The notes under the pieces: generated by a model
The model's input: only the letters and a program-made list of their open reading frames with translations
Told to the model about the DNA's origin: nothing
Database searches by the model: none
Program-made: the position numbers and the translations under genes
Assembly: GCA_023229425.1 (NCBI GenBank)
Contig: JALNZG010000006.1
Coordinates: 1 to 64,000 of the forward strand
Reading direction: 5' to 3'
Length of the DNA: 64,000 bases
Origin: Ignavibacteriaceae bacterium
GTDB taxonomy: Bacteria > Bacteroidota > Ignavibacteria > Ignavibacteriales > Ignavibacteriaceae
Shown: positions 43,851 through 53,347 of the stretch, piece after piece
Layout: each line of letters begins with the position of its first letter
How positions within the stretch are numbered: the stretch's first letter is position 1

Positions 43851-45443
43851 ATGAAAACTAAGGTTCTAAATAAACTAAGCGTTCGACTTATAATTTCTAT
43901 TTCATGTATTCTGTTCAGTATTCTTTCGGTTTTTACGTACATTATTATAAATAATCTCGATAAGTACTTAACCGAAACCAGATTTGAGAGCGCTCATAAT
44001 ATAAGTGACTTGATTAAAAAATCAACTCGCTATAGTATGCTATTAAACAGGCGCGAAGATGTTCATCAGATAATTAAAACACTTCGCACTGAAATTGGTG
44101 TTGAGGAAATACGTATTTACAACAAACAGGGTTTAATTATTTTTTCTACTAACCCTGCTGAAATTCTCAAAAAAGTTAATTTAACCGCCGAAGCTTGCAT
44201 CGTTTGCCATAATAGCTCCGTTCCGCTGCAAAGTTTAACAAACCAAAATAAAACTAGGATTTATAAAAATTCCGAGAATAAACGCGTGCTCGGACTTATT
44301 AATCCAATACAAAATGAACCTGATTGCTCAAACGCAGACTGTCATGCCCATTCCCCTAGAGTTCGCATCCTCGGTGTTCTTGACGTTGTCGTTTCGCTGG
44401 AGCAACTAGATTCAATAATCCAAAACAGCACTAGAGAAGTAATTTTAACTGCTGTTCTTATTATTGTTGTTATTTCTTTTTTTTCCGGTTTGTTTATAAC
44501 ATTTTTAGTTAACAAACCGATAAAAAAATTAGCGAAAGGAATTGAACAGATAGGAAATGGAAATTTAGATTATAAAATTGAAGTAAATTCTAAAAACGAA
44601 CTTGGGCAAATGGCGCGGCGGTTTAACGAGATGTCAACAAAACTAGAAGAAGCATATAAAGAAATAAAAAAATGGTCGGAAACTTTGAATGATAAAGTGA
44701 TTGAAAAGACCGAAGAGCTCAAAAATATTTATAACCAGGTTAATCAAATTGAAAAACTAGCTTCGCTAGGAAAACTATCAGCCACTGTTGCGCATGAGTT
44801 AAATAATCCACTCGCAGGGATTTTAACATACAGCAAATTGATAACAAAAAAATTGCAGGCTTCGCAGAGGGATTCGGAGCATGCAAAACTTATTGAATAT
44901 TTGGAATTAATTTCCCATGAATCTGCTCGCTGCGGAAAAATAGTAAAGGATCTGCTCATCTTTTCGCACGGTGAACGGGATGAATTTGCGAGAGAAAACC
45001 TAGTAAAAATAATTGATAAAAGTGTAACCGTTATAAAACATCATCTTGAAATTCACGGGATAACTTTGATCAAAGATTATTCAGAAATTCCGAATGACAT
45101 TTACTGCAACGCACACAAAATTCAACAGGCGGTGATGTCGCTTTTGATCAATTCAATTGAAGCAATGCCGCACGGCGGAAAAATAACAGTCAACCTCTCG
45201 CACGAGAAAAAGAATGTGATAATTAGGATCATTGACGAAGGTACGGGAATTGCCGATAAAGATTTACCTCATATCTTCGAACCGTTTTATTCAACAAAAG
45301 AAGCCTCCAACGGCACCGGGCTTGGATTGGCTGTTGCGTATGGAGTTATTACTAATCATAAAGGACAAATTGAAGTTGAAAAAACTTCATATCAAGGAAC
45401 TACATTTAAAGTAGTATTACCACAAAATGAACAACTTGCTTAA
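43851..45443 (+). CDS. Haem-binding sensor histidine kinase (second copy)
   Basis: The 530-residue kinase has two membrane helices (about 12-32 and 203-223) around a periplasmic domain with CIVCH and CSNADCH (C-x4-CH). This is the same pair of haem signatures as the kinase at 34176. HAMP, a coiled-coil linker, the acceptor helix GKLSATVAHELNNPLAGILT and an ATPase domain (SLLINSIEAMPHGG, DEGTGIADKD, TGLGLAVAYG) follow. It lacks the zinc-ribbon insert. The NtrC-type regulator starts 11 bases downstream. Confidence 0.92.
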   Translation: MKTKVLNKLSVRLIISISCILFSILSVFTYIIINNLDKYLTETRFESAHNISDLIKKSTRYSMLLNRREDVHQIIKTLRTEIGVEEIRIYNKQGLIIFSTNPAEILKKVNLTAEACIVCHNSSVPLQSLTNQNKTRIYKNSENKRVLGLINPIQNEPDCSNADCHAHSPRVRILGVLDVVVSLEQLDSIIQNSTREVILTAVLIIVVISFFSGLFITFLVNKPIKKLAKGIEQIGNGNLDYKIEVNSKNELGQMARRFNEMSTKLEEAYKEIKKWSETLNDKVIEKTEELKNIYNQVNQIEKLASLGKLSATVAHELNNPLAGILTYSKLITKKLQASQRDSEHAKLIEYLELISHESARCGKIVKDLLIFSHGERDEFARENLVKIIDKSVTVIKHHLEIHGITLIKDYSEIPNDIYCNAHKIQQAVMSLLINSIEAMPHGGKITVNLSHEKKNVIIRIIDEGTGIADKDLPHIFEPFYSTKEASNGTGLGLAVAYGVITNHKGQIEVEKTSYQGTTFKVVLPQNEQLA

Positions 45444-45454
45444 GAGGAAGATTT

Positions 45455-46810
45455 ATGGATAAAAAAGAAAAAATTCTAATAGTCGATGATGAAAAAATTG
45501 TGAGGGAATCTCTTTATCACTGGTTTGAAGAAGAAGATTATATAGTTGATACCGCCGAGAATGGAGAAACCGCCTTAATAAAATATGAAAAAGAGAAATT
45601 TGATCTTCTTCTTGTTGACATGAAAATGCCAGGCATGAGCGGATTGGATTTGTTATCCAAAATTAAAGCAATTGATAAAGATGCGCTTATTATCCTTATC
45701 ACTGCGTTTGCATCCGTACCAACCGCCATTACCGCTTTGAAATCCGGTGCATACGATTATGTAACCAAACCCGTTGATCCCGACGAACTTGCGCATCTCG
45801 TTAAAAAAGCCCTTGAACAACGTGCGCTTAAGATTGAAAACATTCAGTTGAAAGAAAATATAGCTGAAATAATTAAACCGGATAATTTGATCGGCGAAAG
45901 CTTTCAGATGAAAAAAATTTATGAGCTTGTGCACACTGTTGCCGGCACAGATACTACCGTTATGATTAGGGGCGAAAGTGGAACGGGAAAAGAATTGGTC
46001 GCAAAAGCCATTCATATTAATAGCAGCAGGAAATATTTCCCGATTATTCCAGTGAACTGCGGCGCTCTGGCGGAATCACTTCTCGAAAGCGAGTTGTTCG
46101 GACACGAAAAAGGGGCATTTACAGGGGCTCAATTTAAAAGAAAAGGAAAATTTGAAATGGCAGACAGGGGAACAATTTTTCTTGATGAGATTGGCTCAAT
46201 TTCCCTAAAGATGCAGATTGAGCTGCTAAGAGTTATCGAAATAAAACAGTTTAACCGAGTCGGCGGAAATGAATTAATAAAAAGTGATTTTAGAGTAATT
46301 ATTGCAACCAACGAACCTCTCGAAGAACTTGTTAAAGCTGGTAAGTTTAGGGAAGATTTATATTACAGATTGAATGTTTTCACAATTGTAATCCCTCCGC
46401 TGCGTGAAAGGCGGGATGATATTCCTTTACTTGCAAGTTTCTTCATAAATAAATTTTCAACGGTAATGAATAAAGCGGTAAAAAGCGTTTCTAAAGAAGC
46501 AATGGATTTTCTAGTGAACTACGACTGGCCCGGGAATGTTCGCGAATTGGAAAATGCGATAGAACGAGCGATGGTAGTTGGAAAATCTAATTCCATTATT
46601 GTTGATGATCTCCCTTTTCATGTTTCTATGAATAATTTTGGATTGGAAGGTGACGAGAAAAGCCTTTCTTCAATGGAGAAAAAATATATTCTTAAAGTTT
46701 TAAATGAGAATAATTGGAATATTTCCAAGAGCGCTCAGATGCTTGAGATAGACAGGGTTACCCTTTACAATAAAATAAATAAGTACTGTCTCCGTAAAGC
46801 TGATTATTGA
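45455..46810 (+). CDS. Sigma-54-dependent response regulator (NtrC family), second
   Basis: The 451-residue protein has a receiver (acceptor in LLLVDMKMPGMSG), an AAA+ domain (GESGTGKELVAKAIH, GAFTGAQ) and a Fis-type helix-turn-helix (SAQMLEIDRVTLYNKINKY). It is paired with the haem kinase. Likely targets include the -24/-12 sequence at 39947, which would place the plus arm under redox control. Its stop overlaps the archaemetzincin ATG by one base. Confidence 0.95.
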   Translation: MDKKEKILIVDDEKIVRESLYHWFEEEDYIVDTAENGETALIKYEKEKFDLLLVDMKMPGMSGLDLLSKIKAIDKDALIILITAFASVPTAITALKSGAYDYVTKPVDPDELAHLVKKALEQRALKIENIQLKENIAEIIKPDNLIGESFQMKKIYELVHTVAGTDTTVMIRGESGTGKELVAKAIHINSSRKYFPIIPVNCGALAESLLESELFGHEKGAFTGAQFKRKGKFEMADRGTIFLDEIGSISLKMQIELLRVIEIKQFNRVGGNELIKSDFRVIIATNEPLEELVKAGKFREDLYYRLNVFTIVIPPLRERRDDIPLLASFFINKFSTVMNKAVKSVSKEAMDFLVNYDWPGNVRELENAIERAMVVGKSNSIIVDDLPFHVSMNNFGLEGDEKSLSSMEKKYILKVLNENNWNISKSAQMLEIDRVTLYNKINKYCLRKADY

Positions 46811-47340
46811 TGGATATCTTTATCGCACCGCTGAAATTTTACAGCGCTTTGCTGTTGCAAAACCTTGTTAAAGAATTATCGAAAAGGTTTACTTCAAATA
46901 TTCACATTATTGAACTAAAGATGAATCTCGATGATTTCTTATTTTTTGAACGGGGGCAATATTTTTCTACCCAGATTATTGCAGAGGCAATGAAGCTTAC
47001 AGACGAATTTGACGGTAAGATAATTTTGTTAACTAACGTGGATATTTTCGTCCCGGTATTAACTTTTATTTTTGGGGAAGCACAGCTTAACGGAAAACAT
47101 TCCATTCTTTCTGTCTGCCGGTTGCACGAAGAATTTTATTCCGGTATCTCAAACGAGAGCCTTTTATTTGAGCGTACGATTAAAGAAGCTCTTCACGAGC
47201 TTGGACATTGTTACGGTCTGCGTCATTGTATTGATTGGGACTGCGTAATGCACTCGTCACCGGGAATTGAGGAAGTCGATATTAAGGGAAACACTTACTG
47301 CCACAAATGCATTTCTAAGATTGAAGGTTATAAACAATAA
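46810..47340 (+). CDS. amzA: Archaemetzincin-family zinc protease
   Basis: The 176-residue protein has the archaemetzincin core HELGHCYGLRHC (HExxHxxGxxH followed by Cys), WDCVMHSS and a terminal CHKC. Together these give the second, four-cysteine zinc site of the family. The ATG at 46810 shares a base with the regulator stop (a TTG at 46807 is possible). Its substrate is unknown. Its place as last gene of a sigma-54/redox operon is unexpected. Confidence 0.9.
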   Translation: MDIFIAPLKFYSALLLQNLVKELSKRFTSNIHIIELKMNLDDFLFFERGQYFSTQIIAEAMKLTDEFDGKIILLTNVDIFVPVLTFIFGEAQLNGKHSILSVCRLHEEFYSGISNESLLFERTIKEALHELGHCYGLRHCIDWDCVMHSSPGIEEVDIKGNTYCHKCISKIEGYKQ

Positions 47341-47454
47341 TTGGATATGATTAAAAGTACGAGAATTACTTCAATTAAAGTTCCTTATCAAACAATATTT
47401 ATTGGAAAGTTCTTCAGCGAAATTTATATTTGATTTAATATTTACCATTTTAAA

Positions 47455-48870
47455 ATGAAATTATCCTTAGACAAACTAATCCGCCTTTGGCGGACTTCGT
47501 ATGAAATTTTTCTTAATAAAACATGTCAAGAGATAAAAAGCACGAAAAAACAAAGTCAACTCTTGAGTTTTTGTTTTGCTCTCCCTGATACGTTTTTTAC
47601 AGATGATTTCTCCCCTCTTTTCACTGATTTTCCGGAAGTTTTTTATTTCTCGGCAAATAAGGAAGAGTTCTTAGCGGTAGGGAATATCCATTCTCTTTCC
47701 GTTGAAGGTTCCTTCCGTTGGAAGGAACTCGAAAAGCGATATACAGATTTTCCCGAACCGTTGATGAATTCTTCTGAGCCAATATTTATTAGTTCCCCTC
47801 TCTTCTTAGCGGCTATAAAATTTGATCCCGAAAAGAAAAGTGTTGAGTGGAGTAATTTTAAAAACTGTGAGTTCTACATCCCTAAGTTTCTCATAAAATT
47901 AGAAGCCGACTCTGCTCTTTTTCGGTTTAATGTTTTATTTGATGATACCTTTTCAATTGAAAATTCCGTATTGGAATTTTCTACTTTGCTCTCAACAATT
48001 TTTCAAAATGATGGCAACAATAAAATTGATGAAAAAATCAATTACAAAGGGAACGTAAACTCGTTTGATGAGAGAGAATTATGGAATTTAATAGTAGAAA
48101 AAGCACTTTCGGAAATCAGAAATTCTTCGTTGACAAAGGTTGTGCTTGCAAGAAGAATTTTATTGCGTACACAAGAATTGGTTCATTATGAGGTCTTACC
48201 CGGCAGATTAAAAAAAGCAAATCCTTCTTCTAATATATTTTGCCTAAAGCAAAACGATTCCGTCTTTATAGGCGCTTCACCTGAAATTTTGATAGAACTG
48301 AAAAATAACAATATCATCACCGAAGCAATTGCTGGATCGTGCGTAAGAGGCAGCACTACTGATGAAGATTTTCATTTGGAAAACGAATTAAGGAATTCTG
48401 AAAAAGAAATTAACGAACATCGCTCTGTTGTCGATTTCATTACCGAGAATTTAACTGGTTCAGCTTCTGATATTACTTATGAAAAAGTTCCTAATGTTAA
48501 AAAGCTGGCCTCAATTCAACATTTATCAACAGAGATTACCGCAAAACTAAAGACCGGTTCATCACTTTTTTCACTTTTAGATAAAATTTCCCCGACACCT
48601 GCCGTATGTGGAAGTCCAAAAGAAAAAGCTCTGGAGTTAATTTCTGAACTGGAAGATTTTGACCGCGGATTATACGCCGGACTAATCGGTTGGGTCTCTC
48701 CTTCATCCGCAAAGTTAGTAGTGGCAATCCGTTCGGCGCTTATAAATAAAAACACGATATTTGTTTATGCCGGTTGTGGAATTGTTGAAGGCTCAAACCC
48801 GGAAAGTGAATTCGCAGAAACTGAAACAAAATTAAAGACAATCCTTTCGACGTTTAATGAAAAAAATTAA
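47455..48870 (+). CDS. menF: Isochorismate synthase
   Basis: This 471-residue chorismate-utilising enzyme makes isochorismate for menaquinone. The C-terminal domain shows LTKVVLARR, FIGASPEILIEL, EAIAGSCVRGSTTDEDF, PTPAVCGSPKEKAL and FDRGLYAGLIGWV. The final signature is VYAGCGIVEGSNPESEFAETE. It overlaps menD by 14 bases, confirming the pathway. Menaquinone is the likely electron carrier for the NrfD complexes next door. Confidence 0.94.
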   Translation: MKLSLDKLIRLWRTSYEIFLNKTCQEIKSTKKQSQLLSFCFALPDTFFTDDFSPLFTDFPEVFYFSANKEEFLAVGNIHSLSVEGSFRWKELEKRYTDFPEPLMNSSEPIFISSPLFLAAIKFDPEKKSVEWSNFKNCEFYIPKFLIKLEADSALFRFNVLFDDTFSIENSVLEFSTLLSTIFQNDGNNKIDEKINYKGNVNSFDERELWNLIVEKALSEIRNSSLTKVVLARRILLRTQELVHYEVLPGRLKKANPSSNIFCLKQNDSVFIGASPEILIELKNNNIITEAIAGSCVRGSTTDEDFHLENELRNSEKEINEHRSVVDFITENLTGSASDITYEKVPNVKKLASIQHLSTEITAKLKTGSSLFSLLDKISPTPAVCGSPKEKALELISELEDFDRGLYAGLIGWVSPSSAKLVVAIRSALINKNTIFVYAGCGIVEGSNPESEFAETETKLKTILSTFNEKN

Positions 48871-50620
48871 TAAAAATATTTTGTGGTCAACAATTTTTTT
48901 TGAACAACTTGCAAAACTTGGAGTAAAGCACGTCTGTATTTCACCCGGTTCGCGTAGTACTCCCTTAACGCTTGCCGCGGTGTATAATAAAAAACTAACG
49001 TGTTTGAAAATAATTGATGAACGCTCCTCGGCATTTTTCGCTTCGGGGATTGCACGCACTACCGGAACACCCGTAGTATTAATTTGTACATCGGGAACCG
49101 CTACTGCAGAATATTATCCAGCAATTATTGAAGCATACCAGCAGAGAATTCCTTTAATTGTCTGCACTGCCGACCGCCCGCCGGAGCTTGTAAATAAAGG
49201 GGCAAATCAGATGATTAACCAAAAGAATTTGTATGCCAATCATATTCGCTTTTTTGCTGACGCCGGATTGCCGGGAACGTCCCGAGAAAAATTGGAGTTA
49301 ATAAAAAAGTTGGCGGTTCAATCATTTGAAATTTCTGCCTTAACGAATAAGGGACCTGTTCATATAAATTTTCCATTTGAAAAACCTTTTGAGCCTGAAA
49401 GTTTTACTGACAGCATTCCTTTAAATTTAGTATTGAAGTACGAAACGCGAGAAGAATTAAAAGGGAATATAAAATCGGTTTCTAAAGATTCAGAAACTTT
49501 AATTAAACTTATTGCAAAAGCTAAGAAAGGTTTGATCATTGTAGGACCCGGTGAGTACAATGCAAAGTTTCCGAGTTTGATAAATGCAGTTTCGAGTAAA
49601 ACCGGTTTCCCGATTTTTGCTGATGGAGCTTCTCAACTTCGGTTCGGCACAACTTCTAAAAAAAATGTGATCGCAAATTATGATGCGCTGCTTCGTTCAG
49701 AATATTTTATAAAAGATTTTAATCCTGATTTGATTCTTCACTTTGGAAGAACAATTACATCCAAAGGACTTGAGCAATTTCTTGAAAAAAGTTCTGCTCC
49801 GAAATATTTGATTAACGAATTCGGCGATTGGTTTGACCCGACAAGAAGCGCTAAAAATGCCTTGGCGATGAAACCATATTTATTTTGCCAAAAGTTATTC
49901 GAAGTGGAAAGTTTTTCAAAAATCACAACCGAGAAAAAGCAATGGTTAAAGTTTGTAACAACTGCTAATTCAACTGCTGAAAAAATAAAAAACATAACTT
50001 TCGCAGCATCGTTATTCCCTAATGAACCAAAGACGATAAACACACTACTTGAAAATCTTCCGCAAAAAACAAATGTTATGCTTTCAAATAGTTTGCCTGT
50101 GCGCGATTTTGATTTTTTTGCTTCAAACCTAAATAAGAAAATTACCGTGTTTCACAACCGGGGCGCGAGTGGAATTGACGGAATACTATCAACTGCATTG
50201 GGCATCGCGTATTGTTCAAAAACTCCAACAGTGCTGCTCACGGGTGATTTAGCTTTTTATTATGACCTCACTTCCCTGCTTACGGCAAAGCAGTACAATA
50301 TCCCTTTAATAATAATTTTAGTGAATAATAACGGCGGCGGTATATTCCAATTTCTTCCGATTGCAAAATATGAAAATGTATTTGAACAGTATTTTACGAT
50401 GCCTCACTCATTATCATTTAAAAACTTTGTTAAAGAGTTCGGCGGGGATTATTCGCTTATAAAAAAGCAAAGTGATTTTGTAAAACAAATGAACAAATCT
50501 TTAACTACCAAAAACTTCTCTGTTCTTGAAATTAAAACCGATGCGAAAACTTCATTAGAATTAAGAAAAAAATATTGGGGGGCTGTTTCCGATTTCTTTC
50601 AATTCAAATCTAGATTATAA
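48857..50620 (+). CDS. menD: SEPHCHC synthase MenD
   Basis: The 587-residue ThDP enzyme condenses isochorismate with 2-oxoglutarate. It opens with GVKHVCISPGSRSTPLTLA and DERSSAFFASGIA, then CTSGTATAEYYPAIIEA and CTADRPPEL. The ThDP motif GDLAFYYDLTSLL with LVNNNGGGIFQFLP lies near residue 455-500. The length fits MenD. The start lies within menF. Confidence 0.96.
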   Translation: MKKINKNILWSTIFFEQLAKLGVKHVCISPGSRSTPLTLAAVYNKKLTCLKIIDERSSAFFASGIARTTGTPVVLICTSGTATAEYYPAIIEAYQQRIPLIVCTADRPPELVNKGANQMINQKNLYANHIRFFADAGLPGTSREKLELIKKLAVQSFEISALTNKGPVHINFPFEKPFEPESFTDSIPLNLVLKYETREELKGNIKSVSKDSETLIKLIAKAKKGLIIVGPGEYNAKFPSLINAVSSKTGFPIFADGASQLRFGTTSKKNVIANYDALLRSEYFIKDFNPDLILHFGRTITSKGLEQFLEKSSAPKYLINEFGDWFDPTRSAKNALAMKPYLFCQKLFEVESFSKITTEKKQWLKFVTTANSTAEKIKNITFAASLFPNEPKTINTLLENLPQKTNVMLSNSLPVRDFDFFASNLNKKITVFHNRGASGIDGILSTALGIAYCSKTPTVLLTGDLAFYYDLTSLLTAKQYNIPLIIILVNNNGGGIFQFLPIAKYENVFEQYFTMPHSLSFKNFVKEFGGDYSLIKKQSDFVKQMNKSLTTKNFSVLEIKTDAKTSLELRKKYWGAVSDFFQFKSRL

Positions 50621-50676
50621 CAAAGACGAAAAGTATTACTTCAGAATCTCAACGTTTCATTTTTATTTAAAACAGC

Positions 50677-50702
50677 AGAGCCCCGAAAGATTCCGGGGCT
50701 CT
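50677..50702. terminator. Bidirectional terminator
   Basis: AGAGCCCCG and CCGGGGCTCT form a GC-rich stem with a 7-base loop. It lies between the convergent menD and the surface-protein gene. Confidence 0.8.
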
Positions 50703-50728
50703 AACTATTATCTATTTATTACTGAACT

Positions 50729-53347
50729 TTATTTCATCAAGATCATCTTCTTTGAAATATTTACGTTTGTTCCTTTGATATTGTAAATATAGAGACCTGA
50801 GGCAAGTTTGGATGCATCAAATCCAAAACTGTAATTTCCACCTTCCAACTGGTCGTTTACTAATTCTGCAACTTCTTGTCCAAGAGTATTATATATTTTT
50901 AGTGTATAATAGCCTGATTCCGTTATTGCAAAATCAATTACCGTAGTTGGGTTAAATGGATTTGGATAATTTTGGCTTAAACCGTAAGCAGATGGAATTT
51001 CTCCCGACTGTTGTGTGAGATCTTGATTTCCATCTTTATGAAAACTCTTTCCATTGATCTCTATTATGGATTTCCACGCGCTTTTGTACTTATCAATTGC
51101 TTGTGCGTACTTCTTAGCGACAAACATTTTTTGCGCGTCAATCATTTTCTTATTCGCTTCATCAAGCTTCTTTAAGCATTTTGAACTTGTGCAGTTTGCT
51201 TGTGCTTCAGTAAAAGCTAACGTAGCAATGGCTTTATCTGCGTCAACCAAAGTAAGGATGACAGTCAAGAGTGTAGCTTGAGTCGCTTCATCAATTGAGT
51301 TGTTCTTGTTGTCATGATCATCATCACCGTCATGATCTTCATCACCATCATGATCATCGTCGTCATCACCGTCATGATCATCAGATTTAAGTAAACTCAA
51401 AAGTTGATTGACCGCTTCTTTTTCTTCTTCAAATACTTTTTCACCTTTTTTAGTAGAAAGATGATATTCGTCAGTCCATAATTCAGCTTTAACACTTTGC
51501 TGAATATCTTTGATAGCTTCTCCAATCTTTTTATCAACATTTTTACTAACCGGTAATAATGCTTGAAGAATAGGAATAGTTAAGGATTTTGCAAGCATAG
51601 TTGACTGTTTTACAGTAACTGATTGTAAAGCAGATGAAGTATTACCGTTTGCGTCAGTGGCTGTCCAGGTTACAACAGTTTCTCCAAGAGGAAATTGGGC
51701 GGGGGCATTATTTGTGATAGTTGGATTAGGATCGCACACATCGGTTACTGTTGCAGTGCCAATAGCTCCAACAAAACCGCCGAGAACAGTTGCGTTAACA
51801 ACAAGAGCAGCTGGGGCAGTTACAACGGGTGCAGTTACATCCGCATTAATTGTGATTACAACATTATCAGATGAAGAACCACCATTACCGTCATTAACGG
51901 TTAGAGTGAAAGTGTGAGTTCCCGGAGCGAGAGCTAATGTTTGTGCTGCTGTTGTAGCGCTGTTGCTCCAGCTATAAGTTAAAGCGTCACCATCTGCGTC
52001 AGTTGAGCTGCTGCCGTCTAAAGTAATTGTGCTTCCGGCTGTTGGCGCGCAATCTATTGTTTGATCTTGTCCGACATTAGCTACCGGAGCTGTGTTACTA
52101 AATGTTGAAGGTTCCAATGATGGGACTTCATCAGAGAACATGGTAATATCGATGCGGTAATTTAATCCTACCCAGCCGCCGAAATCTTGTAATCGAATTG
52201 TGATTTCATTTAATCCCGGAAGAAGCGCTTGGGAAATAACTTGATCGCCTGCTGCACCTGTTGACTCACCATCAATTTGAGAAATAAAAGCTCCGTTTAT
52301 TGAAAGCCAAGCACGGTTATCAGCCTTGATTGTAAAGGTCATATGAGGACTGGAAAAATCGGTTGGAACATTAAATCGGATTCGATAATCTGTAGTAGAG
52401 TTCAAACCGACAAAAGGACTCGGATCAAAATTTATCCATGAGTTAGTCCCCGCAGCAAAACCCCATGGGTGCCAACCTGTTAAATATGCAGGCTGCCATG
52501 TAGCGCCACCATCGCGGGAGGCTTCTGTGTATTGATCAATTTCACCTTGAACACCGGAACCGCCAAGAATAGTTAGTGTTTGTAATGTACAAGAAGTTGG
52601 TGTAACAGATACTCCGGGAACCCAAGCTGTTCCAGCCGGATTAATGATTGTTCCAACGTGTCCACCAACACTACTTGAAACTGTGTTTCCGACATTTTCA
52701 TCAAAGGAGAAATACGCCGCAAGTCCGGCATTATCGCAGAGGTTGCCATGAGTCATATTTGCAGCAATTTCTGTTTGTGTACGAGCAACATTCCAAATTC
52801 TTAATTCGTCAATATCACCGTTCATTTTGTTACATTGACATCCTAAAGGATCTTGTCTTGCTATATTAACAGGACCCGCATCGGAGGCAAGAGGAGTATT
52901 CATGGTGTGCGAGCTTACTAAAGCCCCGTTAATGTAAAAATTAACTCCATTAGCTCCTGTCTTAAAAGAGACAGCAACGTGTACCCATTGATTAATTGGA
53001 AGTGACCCGCCGCTATAAATCCAGCCAAAACTTCTGCTGTACAACCCAAGAGCCGGTTGACCATTAGGGTGGGTTTCAAATAGGTAGTTATAACTTCCTT
53101 TATCGATGATCGTATTATTTGCAGCATCATCTAAATAGATCCATGCTTCAATTGTCATGCTTCCGGTTAATCGTAAATTTGGGGCGTCCGGCACTTCAAT
53201 ATAAGAACTGCCGTTCATGCTTAATGAACTGCTTTGTGCTACGAGCGAATTGGCTCCGAGCAGAATTAGAGATATTAAAATCATTAGTGAAAATGATTTT
53301 AATAATCTGAAGAATCCCGGTTGATTCTTTTGTATTGTTCCGTACAT
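50729..53347 (-). CDS. Large secreted LamG/PKD/HYR protein with type IX sorting tail
   Basis: The 872-residue protein starts at 53347: AGGAGA lies 7 bases upstream, and an N-terminal signal (LLKSFSLMILISLILLGANS, cleavage near VAQ) follows. Domains in order: LamG/concanavalin-like (about 45-220, NGSSYIEVPD), a second beta domain (about 250-420), PKD (DGSSSTDADGDALTYSWS), HYR (WTATDANGNTSS), a His/Asp repeat stretch (DDHDGDDDDDHDG), a helical segment with two Cys, and the type IX tail QNYPNPFNPTTVIDF to KKMILMK. It should be exported by the type IX system and attached to or released from the surface. Longer in-frame starts upstream lack a ribosome site. Confidence 0.88.
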   Translation of the reverse strand: MYGTIQKNQPGFFRLLKSFSLMILISLILLGANSLVAQSSSLSMNGSSYIEVPDAPNLRLTGSMTIEAWIYLDDAANNTIIDKGSYNYLFETHPNGQPALGLYSRSFGWIYSGGSLPINQWVHVAVSFKTGANGVNFYINGALVSSHTMNTPLASDAGPVNIARQDPLGCQCNKMNGDIDELRIWNVARTQTEIAANMTHGNLCDNAGLAAYFSFDENVGNTVSSSVGGHVGTIINPAGTAWVPGVSVTPTSCTLQTLTILGGSGVQGEIDQYTEASRDGGATWQPAYLTGWHPWGFAAGTNSWINFDPSPFVGLNSTTDYRIRFNVPTDFSSPHMTFTIKADNRAWLSINGAFISQIDGESTGAAGDQVISQALLPGLNEITIRLQDFGGWVGLNYRIDITMFSDEVPSLEPSTFSNTAPVANVGQDQTIDCAPTAGSTITLDGSSSTDADGDALTYSWSNSATTAAQTLALAPGTHTFTLTVNDGNGGSSSDNVVITINADVTAPVVTAPAALVVNATVLGGFVGAIGTATVTDVCDPNPTITNNAPAQFPLGETVVTWTATDANGNTSSALQSVTVKQSTMLAKSLTIPILQALLPVSKNVDKKIGEAIKDIQQSVKAELWTDEYHLSTKKGEKVFEEEKEAVNQLLSLLKSDDHDGDDDDDHDGDEDHDGDDDHDNKNNSIDEATQATLLTVILTLVDADKAIATLAFTEAQANCTSSKCLKKLDEANKKMIDAQKMFVAKKYAQAIDKYKSAWKSIIEINGKSFHKDGNQDLTQQSGEIPSAYGLSQNYPNPFNPTTVIDFAITESGYYTLKIYNTLGQEVAELVNDQLEGGNYSFGFDASKLASGLYIYNIKGTNVNISKKMILMK

